Assembly (NCBI GenBank): GCA_002706335.1
Contig: PAKZ01000004.1
Coordinates: 1-46,887 of the forward strand
DNA length: 46,887 bases
Reading direction: 5' to 3'
Source of the DNA: Ahrensia sp.
Lineage (GTDB): Bacteria; Pseudomonadota; Alphaproteobacteria; Rhizobiales; Rhizobiaceae
The position numbers and the translations under genes were made by a program. Positions 34,593 to 41,865 of the stretch are shown here, in pieces; within the stretch, counting starts at the first letter, position 1, and every line of letters begins with the position of its first letter. A model generated the notes under the pieces. It did not search any database and had not been told where the DNA came from. It saw only the letters and a program-made list of their open reading frames with translations.

Positions 34593-35954
34593 ATGTGTGT
34601 GCAGCCGCCTCAAGCATGCCTTGCCGGCGACGATCAGAGCAAGGCGGAAAGGACCCGCGAGGAAATCCTCCGCGCGGCAGCGCGTCTATTCCGCTATGAG
34701 GGATTTAATTCGACGACGATGCGGGAGATCGCACGTGAAGCGAACATCGAAGCCGGGAGCATCTATTATCATTTCGACTCAAAAGAGAAGATGCTGGATG
34801 TGGTGCTCGACGTCGGTGTCCGGCGTCTACACAATGAGGTGGCCAGGATAATTAGGTGTGCGGGTGCAAATGACGAACCCTTTCGCGAAACTTTCGCGAA
34901 ACTGGTCGACACGCATCTGACCTTCCTTTTGATAGATAGCGACTTCACGTCTGCGAATATCCGAAACTACCCGATGTTGTCGGAGGAAGCACGACGCGCT
35001 CATCGGGAACTGCGCGGTTCATATGCTAAGTTGTGGGGTGGATTCCTGCAGAACGCCCGCGACAAGGGTTTATTGCGCAAAGACATTTCAGTTCCTCCCA
35101 TTCGCCAATTCATCTTAAGTGCGATGAACTGGACCGTTGAATGGTACGAAGTGAAACGTTATCCGGTCAGTATTCTCTCGGAACGCATGAGCAGATTGAT
35201 CTTGGACGGAATGTGCGACAAGCGTCGTCCGGGAAATAGCCTCCCCAAGCCAAACGTCATATCCCTCCCGGAGCCGGTCGAGCCCCACGGAAAAGCGGCC
35301 AGGACGCGTAGCGAAATCCTGCGCGCGGCCGCGCGCGTTTTGAGAGATAGGGGGTACAAGGCTACGACGCTACGCCAGATCGCTGTTGAGGCAAATATGG
35401 AGGCGGGCAGCGTCTACTATCATTTCAAATCAAAAGAGAAGATTGTAGACGAGGTGTTGCAAACCGGACTGAGCGACCTGCTTGTCGGTGTCAGTCGCGT
35501 CATTGAGCAGTTCGAGGAACCCAACGATCATTGTGCCAGGATATCGGCGGCCATTTCGGCTCATATGGATTTCCTATTCAGGGCCAGCGAGTTCACGTCG
35601 GCAAATGTCCGCAGCTATGGAATGTTGCCCACGAAGCTTCGTCGCAGTCACCGGGGTATCCGTCACGAATACGCGGCTGTTTGGGACAAGCTGTTGTCCG
35701 ATGCGCAGCAAAGCGGTGCTGTGAGAAAGGACATACAGATCGTTCCTCTGCGCCAGGTCATGCTGGGAGCCTTGAACTGGACCGTTGAATGGTTCGACCC
35801 ACGGAAAGCTGGACAGGAAGGATACCACACCCTGTCCGAGTTTTCCGACATGCTGGTAAGGCTGCTTTTCAACGGAATCTGCGAAGCGGAACAACCGCTT
35901 AGAGAGGGGGTCTCTGACAGCTTGCTTCGCGCTCGCGAAGGTTCAGACCAATAG
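34593..35954 (+). CDS. tandem TetR-TetR fusion transcriptional regulator
   Basis: A 453-residue protein made of two whole TetR-family regulators, about twice the usual 200 residues. First copy: DNA-binding domain about 17-70, with ANIEAGSIYYHF as recognition helix. Second copy: about 234-290, with ANMEAGSVYYHF. By hand, 38 of 56 aligned residues of the two DNA-binding domains are the same. The ligand domains also match (FTSANIRNY/FTSANVRSY; MNWTVEWY/LNWTVEWF). A linker at about 210-233 (Pro-rich, SLPEPVEP) joins them. I start at ATG 34593; the open frame upstream to 34095 is antisense to the SDR. No strong binding site is visible, so a nearby TTG is possible. It probably represses its own gene and others through TCTAAC-N4-GTTAGA, relieved by an acyl-CoA. 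Confidence 0.93.
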   Translation: MCVQPPQACLAGDDQSKAERTREEILRAAARLFRYEGFNSTTMREIAREANIEAGSIYYHFDSKEKMLDVVLDVGVRRLHNEVARIIRCAGANDEPFRETFAKLVDTHLTFLLIDSDFTSANIRNYPMLSEEARRAHRELRGSYAKLWGGFLQNARDKGLLRKDISVPPIRQFILSAMNWTVEWYEVKRYPVSILSERMSRLILDGMCDKRRPGNSLPKPNVISLPEPVEPHGKAARTRSEILRAAARVLRDRGYKATTLRQIAVEANMEAGSVYYHFKSKEKIVDEVLQTGLSDLLVGVSRVIEQFEEPNDHCARISAAISAHMDFLFRASEFTSANVRSYGMLPTKLRRSHRGIRHEYAAVWDKLLSDAQQSGAVRKDIQIVPLRQVMLGALNWTVEWFDPRKAGQEGYHTLSEFSDMLVRLLFNGICEAEQPLREGVSDSLLRAREGSDQ

Positions 35955-36344
35955 GAAGTGATACAAGCCCTCGGCGACGGATTTCTCCGGACTTGCCTGC
36001 CAGGACAGTACTCTTACACTTGCGATACGCGACCCCTTCCGCGTCACGGTTGCGTGCGCAGTAAGCGGTCCCTTCATGCCAGGCCTAAGGTAGTCGACGG
36101 TCAGATTGATCGGCTTGACAGGCACTTCCGCGAAATCGGGTTGGACTGCTATGGCGGCTGTGGCTTCCATGAAGCTGGCGATAATTCCCCCGTGGTAATG
36201 TTCCATAACCGGGTTTCCGATATGGCGCGAATCAAACGCCATCTCGGCTTTGGCATGGAACTCGCCGACTTCCTGAATATCAAAGTTCAGAAAGCGGAAG
36301 AAAGGAACCCGGAAAACGTTCATGCTGACGGCTTGCAGGTCCAT
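35943..36344 (-). CDS. PaaI-family hot-dog thioesterase (short)
   Basis: A 133-residue hot-dog protein with the PaaI-type helix MEHYHGGIIASFMEATAAIA and the strand INLTVDYLRPGMKGPLTAHA. It probably hydrolyses an acyl-CoA thioester. Its ATG lies one base after the stop of the preceding thioesterase (TAAgATG), with GGGAAAGG as the binding site; an internal ATG at 36323 is also possible. The 3' end overlaps the convergent tandem TetR gene by 12 bases. Two thioesterases side by side suggest a two-component or heteromeric hot-dog enzyme. Confidence 0.86.
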   Translation of the reverse strand: MDLQAVSMNVFRVPFFRFLNFDIQEVGEFHAKAEMAFDSRHIGNPVMEHYHGGIIASFMEATAAIAVQPDFAEVPVKPINLTVDYLRPGMKGPLTAHATVTRKGSRIASVRVLSWQASPEKSVAEGLYHFLLV

Positions 36345-36345
36345 C

Positions 36346-36825
36346 TTATGCCTTTCCCCTGGTCATTTCCTCAAACAGGCTGGTTTCCCCACGCGTCAAC
36401 GCAAACGAGGCAGTCCCGCGCGCGATTTCATCACCGACATGGTTATCAAACCAGATGCTGCCGGAATTGAAGGCGATATGGCGGGTTTGACGATAGCAAT
36501 GCGCACGAACGATGACATCCGCGCGCGAATGGGCAGCGCGCAGATAATCAACCCTGAGGTCAAGCGTCGCCATCGTGCTGACGCCCTCAATGGCCACAAA
36601 GTTTGCAAGCCCGAAGACACTGTCGAGAAGGGCCGTCAGGATGCCGCCGTGAAGCAAGGTTTGATCGCTGTCGACGCAAAAATCGGGGTTGAATGGCATC
36701 CGGACCAATACGCCTTCCGTCGAAACCTCTTCGATCTTGAGCGCCATTTGGGTAATCAGCCCCTTTCCACGCATATTCCACATCTGCGCGATTTGGTCCA
36801 ATTTCTGCTGTGAGAGGTCAGGCAT
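36346..36825 (-). CDS. PaaI-family hot-dog thioesterase
   Basis: A 159-residue hot-dog protein with LLHGGILTALLDSVFGLAN (catalytic helix) and MATLDLRVDYLRAAHSRADV. It belongs with the short thioesterase directly downstream, and a PaaI-like hydrolase role is expected. AAGGGAAGGATTGC precedes the ATG. It follows the crotonase gene by 12 bases in the operon that begins with the two isovaleryl-CoA-dehydrogenase-like genes. Substrate unknown. Confidence 0.88.
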   Translation of the reverse strand: MPDLSQQKLDQIAQMWNMRGKGLITQMALKIEEVSTEGVLVRMPFNPDFCVDSDQTLLHGGILTALLDSVFGLANFVAIEGVSTMATLDLRVDYLRAAHSRADVIVRAHCYRQTRHIAFNSGSIWFDNHVGDEIARGTASFALTRGETSLFEEMTRGKA

Positions 36826-36837
36826 GCAATCCTTCCC

Positions 36838-37641
36838 TTAGCGGCCTGTAAAGTTCGGTTTTCGCTTTTCCAAAAAGGCAGCGACCGCTTCATGGTGGTC
36901 TTCTGTCTGATGCATCAAAGCTTGGTATGCCGCGGCCGAGTTCAAGAAATCAGGCAAATCCATTCGCTCGGCATTGCGCATAAGGCGCTTGGCGACGCGC
37001 ACCGCCCGCGGCGGTTTCGAAGCGATGACAGCAGCGCGTTCGCGGGCGCGATCCATCAGCGTGTCATGGGGAACAACCTCCAGCACCATCCCCAGCTCAA
37101 GCGCCTCTTCGGCACCAACCATCCGGCCCGAAAAGGTCAAGTCCGCTGCTTTCTGATGCCCCAGACGCCGCAGCAGGAACCAGCTGCCCGCATCGCCCGG
37201 AATGATCCCGAGATTGATGAAGACCTCGCCAAACATAGCGTTTTCCGAGGCGACGCGCATGTCGCACATCATGGTCAGGTCGCACCCAGCGCCGACTGCC
37301 GCGCCGTTAACCGCCGCGATGGTCGGAATGTCCATGTTGTAAAGCGCCTGAGGCAGACGTTGCACCCCGTCGACATAGCTTTGCGCCGCTGTCAGCGGCT
37401 CCTTGCGGAAGACGCCGTCGGGGTCGTTCATCTCCTTGATGTCGCCCCCGGCACAAAAGGCCGGGTCGGCGCCGGTCAGGATCATAACGCTGATGTCCGG
37501 ATCGAGGTGCACCTTCGCGAAGATCTCCAGAAGGGCGGCGATCATGTCGTTTCCAGTGACCGGATTGCGGCGTTCCGGCTCGTTGAGCGTGACCGTGGCA
37601 ATCCTGTCGGAGATATCCAGAAGGACGGGGGACCTACTCAT
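36838..37641 (-). CDS. enoyl-CoA hydratase/isomerase-family protein
   Basis: A 267-residue crotonase-fold protein with GADPAFCAGGDIKEM and AAVNGAAVGAGCDLTMMCD. The catalytic-Glu segments read FGEVFINLGIIPGDAGSW (Glu three residues before the usual place) and AADLTFSG (Asp), so the chemistry may differ from simple hydration. The ending FLEKRKPNFTGR is typical. I chose ATG 37641 (GGAG nine bases upstream) over 37650, which touches that site; the start overlaps the upstream SDR by 8 bases, suggesting coupling. Confidence 0.87.
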   Translation of the reverse strand: MSRSPVLLDISDRIATVTLNEPERRNPVTGNDMIAALLEIFAKVHLDPDISVMILTGADPAFCAGGDIKEMNDPDGVFRKEPLTAAQSYVDGVQRLPQALYNMDIPTIAAVNGAAVGAGCDLTMMCDMRVASENAMFGEVFINLGIIPGDAGSWFLLRRLGHQKAADLTFSGRMVGAEEALELGMVLEVVPHDTLMDRARERAAVIASKPPRAVRVAKRLMRNAERMDLPDFLNSAAAYQALMHQTEDHHEAVAAFLEKRKPNFTGR

Positions 37642-38485
37642 TCTTTCCATCTCCGCGTTCGCGTTTCTCGAACATGTCAGGGTTGATCATGTCACGTGCG
37701 TCGTGGCCCAGATGCAGGGTTTCGCCACCATCGACATAGATGTCTTCGCCCGTGATGAAACTTCCCAATCTGGACGCGAGGAATATGATCGTGCCGGATA
37801 TGTCCTCGGCAGCGCCCATCCGGTTCAGAACCGAGCGATTAAGCTGTTTCCAGCGGTCTGGTGGAATGGGATAGCGGCCAAGGGCCTCGGTCTTGATCGT
37901 GCCGGGCGCAACGCAGTTCAGACGAATGCCGTATTCGCCCCATTCGGCGGCCAGGGTCTTCATCATCCCGGTTACGCCGGCACGGGCGGCGACAGTGTGC
38001 GTGAACCCGGTCAGCGCAGTTCGGGTCGAAATAGCCGTGACGAAAACGATCGATCCGCCGTTGTCGTACATGAAATGATCCGCCGCGGCGCGGGTCATCT
38101 GCCATGAGCCGATCAGGTTGTTACGGATCACCGCTTCAAAACCCTTGTTAGTGATATCGCGCGCAGCAGCGATATACTGGCCGCCCGCATTGTTGACCAG
38201 AACGTCAAGCTGCCCGTAATGGTCCTTGATACGCGCCATCGCGGCTTCGATGCTGTCTTCATCGCGGGTGTCACCGGGCACGACGAAGGCCTCGCCGCCC
38301 GCCGCGCGGATCATCTCGGCGGTCTCTTGGAGCGGGTCCTCGCGGCGGGCGAACAATGCCAGTTTAGCCCCGCAGGAAGCCATCTCAAGCGCGGTTGCCC
38401 GCCCCATGCCGGAACCCGAGCCGGTTATAAGGGCTACCTGACCTGTCATGAGATCGGGCGCGTAACGCTGGATCTGTTCTGTCAT
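37634..38485 (-). CDS. SDR of the enoyl-/dienoyl-CoA reductase branch, YxxxK motif altered
   Basis: A 283-residue SDR with TGSGSGMGRATALEM, NNAGGQYIAAARDI and a glycine-rich C-terminus. The active site is atypical: instead of Tyr-x3-Lys the aligned stretch reads THTVAARAGVTGMMK. The pattern AARAGV-x4-K-x-LA-x-EW is that of peroxisomal trans-2-enoyl-CoA reductase and 2,4-dienoyl-CoA reductase-like SDRs, which use a different residue set. It may therefore reduce a double bond rather than oxidise an alcohol. GAGGAG six bases before ATG 38485 sets the start. It lies between two dehydrogenase genes and a crotonase. Confidence 0.85.
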   Translation of the reverse strand: MTEQIQRYAPDLMTGQVALITGSGSGMGRATALEMASCGAKLALFARREDPLQETAEMIRAAGGEAFVVPGDTRDEDSIEAAMARIKDHYGQLDVLVNNAGGQYIAAARDITNKGFEAVIRNNLIGSWQMTRAAADHFMYDNGGSIVFVTAISTRTALTGFTHTVAARAGVTGMMKTLAAEWGEYGIRLNCVAPGTIKTEALGRYPIPPDRWKQLNRSVLNRMGAAEDISGTIIFLASRLGSFITGEDIYVDGGETLHLGHDARDMINPDMFEKRERGDGKNE

Positions 38486-38496
38486 GGTTCCGCTCC

Positions 38497-39696
38497 TCAA
38501 TTCTTCAGAAGCTCACCGGAGATAATCAGTTTGCGCACCTCCTGGGTGCCCGCACCAACCTCCAGCACACGGCCGGTGCGGTACAGGCGGTTCACCTCGG
38601 TGTCGCGCATGTAGCCCGAGCCGCCGTGGATCTGCACCGCCTTGTCCAGCACGAAAGAAGTTGCCGCCGCAGCCTTGTAGATCGCGGCCGCGGTCAGCTT
38701 GTGGATCTCGCCACGCCCGCCAGCGCCCTCTTCCAGGCCCTCGCACATGGCGGCCGTCTTCAGCGACAGGCTTCGCGCCGCCTCGATCTGGGTATACATG
38801 TCGGCCAGCATCGCCTGCACCATCTGGAAATTGGCAATGGGCTTGCCGAATTGCTGGCGTGTCCTGGCGTAGTCGATGGAGATTTCCAGCGCGCGGCGCG
38901 CAATGCCCGTGGCATTAAAGCAGACAATGGCGCGTTCCAGATCCAGCCCCGACATCGTCACCGCAACACCGCCATCAAGCTTGCCGACTATGTTCTTGGC
39001 CGGAACTCGGCAATCCTCGAATACCAGCTCGCCGGTGGGCGAACCGCGGAAGCCCATCTTGTTGAGTTTCTGCGCCACCTTAAAGCCAGGTGTGTCGGTT
39101 TCCACGATGAAGGCGGAAATGCCCTTGGCGCCCTTTTCAGGCGAGGTCTTGGCATATACCAGGACGAGATCGGCGATCGGCCCGTTGGTGATGTAGATCT
39201 TGGCGCCGTTCAGGATGTAGTCGTCGCCGTCCTTCCGCGCGGTGGTACGCATCGAGCCGAGCGCGTCCGACCCGGCACCGGGTTCGGTCAGGCCCAGGGC
39301 GCCGATCAGCGAGCCGTCGCAGAGGCCCGGCAAATATTTTTTCCGCAATTCGTCATTGGCGTTGCGGTAGATGTTGTTGACGCACAGGTTGTCGTGGGCC
39401 ACATGAGTCAGCCCGATGGCAGCCGAGGCGCGCGACAATTGCTCGGTGATGATACACGCCGAGGTAAAATCCAGCCCGGCGCCGCCGAACTCGGGCGGAA
39501 TGTTCAGCCCGAGATAGCCCATCTCCCCCAGTTTCGGGAAAACCGAGGCCGGCAGGTCGTCGGTGTCGTCCATCTCCGCGTTAAGGTGATGGAACTCGGA
39601 AAAGAAGAATTTGCCGGCCTGATCGGCCAGCGCCTGCTGCTCATAGGTCAGGAAATGCGACGGCAGGTCGGGGGCATTTCGCAAAGTCTGGTTCAT
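38497..39696 (-). CDS. isovaleryl-CoA-dehydrogenase-like acyl-CoA dehydrogenase (second copy)
   Basis: A 399-residue acyl-CoA dehydrogenase with LGLTEPGAGSDALGSMRTTA, GAKIYITNGPIAD and IHGGSGYMRDTEVNRLYR. The C-terminal box is GAGTQEVRK (Gly, not Glu), while MSGLDLERAIV carries the catalytic Glu at the position that marks isovaleryl-CoA dehydrogenases. It therefore should take a 3-methyl-branched acyl-CoA. ATG 39696 is 8 bases from GGGAGG and better placed than the ATG at 39702. It directly follows a close paralogue with a 14-base gap. Confidence 0.92.
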   Translation of the reverse strand: MNQTLRNAPDLPSHFLTYEQQALADQAGKFFFSEFHHLNAEMDDTDDLPASVFPKLGEMGYLGLNIPPEFGGAGLDFTSACIITEQLSRASAAIGLTHVAHDNLCVNNIYRNANDELRKKYLPGLCDGSLIGALGLTEPGAGSDALGSMRTTARKDGDDYILNGAKIYITNGPIADLVLVYAKTSPEKGAKGISAFIVETDTPGFKVAQKLNKMGFRGSPTGELVFEDCRVPAKNIVGKLDGGVAVTMSGLDLERAIVCFNATGIARRALEISIDYARTRQQFGKPIANFQMVQAMLADMYTQIEAARSLSLKTAAMCEGLEEGAGGRGEIHKLTAAAIYKAAAATSFVLDKAVQIHGGSGYMRDTEVNRLYRTGRVLEVGAGTQEVRKLIISGELLKN

Positions 39697-39710
39697 GGTC
39701 ATGTCCTCCC

Positions 39711-40925
39711 TCAGGCGCGCAGCAACTCTTCGGCGATGATGATCTTGCGCACCTCGCTGGTGCCGGCGCCGATCTCCAGAAGCTTGTTGGCGCGATAGAG
39801 CCGGTTGATCTCGGTGTCATGCATGTAGCCGGAACCGCCGTGGATGTGGCAGGCCTCGGTCACCGCCTTGTTGAAAGCCTCGCCGGCGTAAAGACAGGCC
39901 GCCGCGGTCAGCTTGTGGATCTGGCCGCGGCCGCCGGCGCCCTTGGGCAGGCCGACGCAGGCCGCCAGTGCCCGGTGGCCGAAGGCGCGGGCGGTTTCTA
40001 GCTCGATATAAATCTCGGCCAGTTTCGACTGCACCATCTGAAAGCTTGCGATTGGCTTGCCGAACTGTTCGCGGAGCTTGGCGTATTCCAGGCCCAGCTC
40101 CAGGGCGCGTTCCGCCATGCCGACGCAGACCGAGGCGACCATGGCACGTTCCAGGTCCAGTCCGCTCATCACGATCGATACGCCGCTGTTTTCGGCGCCG
40201 ACCAAGGCCGAGGCCGGCACCCGGCAATCCTCGAACAGCAATTCCCCGGTGGGCGAGCCGCGGAACCCCATCTTGTCCAGCTTCTGCGCCACCTTGAAGC
40301 CGGGATTATCCGTCTCGACGACGAACGCGGAAATTCCCTTGGCGCCCCTCGACTTGTCGGTCTTGGCATAGAGCAGGATCACGTCGGCGATCGGGCCGTT
40401 GGTGATGTAGATCTTCGAGCCGTTGATGACATAGTCGCCGCCGTCTTTCCGCGCTGTCGTCGCCATCGAACCCAGCGCATCGGAACCCGCGCCGGGTTCG
40501 GTGAGGCCAAGGGCTCCAACCAGTTCGCCCGAGCACAGGCCGGGAACGTATTTCTTTAACTGCTCTTCCGACCCGTTGCGCAGGATGTTGTTAAGGCACA
40601 GGTTGTCATGCGCCCCGTGCGACAGCCCGACGGCCGGGTTCCATTTCGAAATCACCTGAGATACCAGTGCTTGGGTGAATTCGTCCTGACCTGATCCCCC
40701 CAATTCTTCTGGGGCGGTGACGCCCAGAAGCCCAAGTTCGCCCATCTGTTTGAATAGATCCTCGGGCCACCATTCTTCCGCATCCATTCTTTCCTGCAGC
40801 GGATGAAGCAGCTCGCGCGAAACGCGGTCCACATGGTCGACGATTTGACGCTGTTCCTCTGTCAGCGAGTAATTGGCCTTTATGGCCTCTAGCTCGGCCA
40901 ACTCCGGCCCTGCCTGAACACTCAT
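39711..40925 (-). CDS. isovaleryl-CoA-dehydrogenase-like acyl-CoA dehydrogenase (first copy)
   Basis: A 404-residue acyl-CoA dehydrogenase, paralogue of the next gene: LGLTEPGAGSDALGSMATTA, NGSKIYITNGPIAD, FRGSPTGELLFEDCRVPA and MSGLDLERAMV with the isovaleryl-type Glu; the C-terminal box is GAGTSEVRK. Two such enzymes in tandem point to two successive or two differently sized branched substrates, as for isovaleryl-CoA and citronellyl-CoA in acyclic terpene degradation. GGGAGG precedes ATG 40925; the extension to 40979 crosses the operator. First gene of a six-gene minus-strand operon, divergent from the AtuA/carboxylase operon. Confidence 0.92.
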   Translation of the reverse strand: MSVQAGPELAELEAIKANYSLTEEQRQIVDHVDRVSRELLHPLQERMDAEEWWPEDLFKQMGELGLLGVTAPEELGGSGQDEFTQALVSQVISKWNPAVGLSHGAHDNLCLNNILRNGSEEQLKKYVPGLCSGELVGALGLTEPGAGSDALGSMATTARKDGGDYVINGSKIYITNGPIADVILLYAKTDKSRGAKGISAFVVETDNPGFKVAQKLDKMGFRGSPTGELLFEDCRVPASALVGAENSGVSIVMSGLDLERAMVASVCVGMAERALELGLEYAKLREQFGKPIASFQMVQSKLAEIYIELETARAFGHRALAACVGLPKGAGGRGQIHKLTAAACLYAGEAFNKAVTEACHIHGGSGYMHDTEINRLYRANKLLEIGAGTSEVRKIIIAEELLRA

Positions 40926-40971
40926 TCCAAATCCTCCCAATCGGCTTGGCAGCTTCCCCTGTTGACCAAAA

Positions 40972-40987
40972 TCAAACATATGTTAGA
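40972..40987. promoter_or_regulatory. TetR-type operator in a divergent promoter
   Basis: TCAAACATATGTTAGA: right arm identical to the other sites, left arm TCAAAC differs by one base, same 4-base spacer. It lies in the 135-base gap between the isovaleryl-type dehydrogenase (start 40925) and the crotonase (start 41061). It is the weakest of the four sites, but its place and spacing match. Confidence 0.65.
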
Positions 40988-41060
40988 AAATAATTCAAGG
41001 CACCGCGTTCATGGTCGAGCGTTGAGTGCGATTGGGTGGTGCGAATGGGGGGCAGGGAAA

Positions 41061-41846
41061 ATGACCGATCAGGTTGTGCTTTGTCAGAGCGACGGATGCG
41101 ATATCCGCATAACGATTAACCGTCCCGACCAGCGAAATGCGTTGAACCGGGACGTCGCTGAGGGGATCATTGCTGCGATCACAGAGGCGGAGGCCGATCC
41201 CGGCTGCCGCGTAATCGTGCTGACGGGGGCGGGCGAACGCGCCTTTTGTGCTGGTGGCGACATCAAGGCGGGTGCCGATGGTGGCCCGTTTGTGATGGAC
41301 CCCTCCGAGCCGGGCCACTTTGCCGGTCAGTTGTTCGAGAAAATCGACGCCTGCAAGAAGCCGACGATCGCGCGAGTCAACGGTGTGGCGATGGGCGCGG
41401 GCGCGGGCATCATCTGCGCCTGTGATCTCGCAGTAATGGCCGATCACGCCCGGATTGGAACGCCGGAGGTAAAGGTGGGCCTGTTTCCCATGACCATTGT
41501 GCCGTCGATGATGCGGGTGCTGCCCCGGCGACGGCTGATGGAGATGTTCATCACCGGTGTGCCTCTGACGGCAGAAGAGGCGCTGCGCTACGATTTGGTG
41601 AATTACGTGACAGAGTCGAGCGGCCTGGATGCCAAGGTCGAGGAACTGGTCGCACAGATCACCGCGCAATCGCCAACGGCGATCCGGTTGGGGAAATACG
41701 CTTGCCACGCAATGACGGACATGACGTATCCACAGCAGATGCGTTTTGCCGAAACGCTACTGCCACGCGTGGCACAAACGGAGGATGCGCGCGAAGGCTT
41801 CGCTGCCTTCATTGGCAAGCGCGCGCCGGAATGGACCGGGCGCTGA
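41061..41846 (+). CDS. enoyl-CoA hydratase (LiuC/AtuE-like)
   Basis: A 261-residue crotonase-fold protein that keeps both catalytic glutamates: TPEVKVGLFPMTIV and LMEMFITG. The oxyanion-hole segments are GERAFCAGGDIKAG and ARVNGVAMGAGAGIICACD. It is the best candidate in the window for a real hydratase, and the PEVKVGLFPM pattern is like 3-methylglutaconyl-/isohexenylglutaconyl-CoA hydratases (LiuC, AtuE). It would hydrate the carboxylated product of the neighbouring carboxylase. GGCAGGGAAA precedes ATG 41061; the longer frame from 40962 overlaps the operator. First gene of the plus-strand operon, 19 bases before atuA. Confidence 0.9.
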   Translation: MTDQVVLCQSDGCDIRITINRPDQRNALNRDVAEGIIAAITEAEADPGCRVIVLTGAGERAFCAGGDIKAGADGGPFVMDPSEPGHFAGQLFEKIDACKKPTIARVNGVAMGAGAGIICACDLAVMADHARIGTPEVKVGLFPMTIVPSMMRVLPRRRLMEMFITGVPLTAEEALRYDLVNYVTESSGLDAKVEELVAQITAQSPTAIRLGKYACHAMTDMTYPQQMRFAETLLPRVAQTEDAREGFAAFIGKRAPEWTGR

Positions 41847-41865
41847 GCGAATTCAGGAGAAAGAA

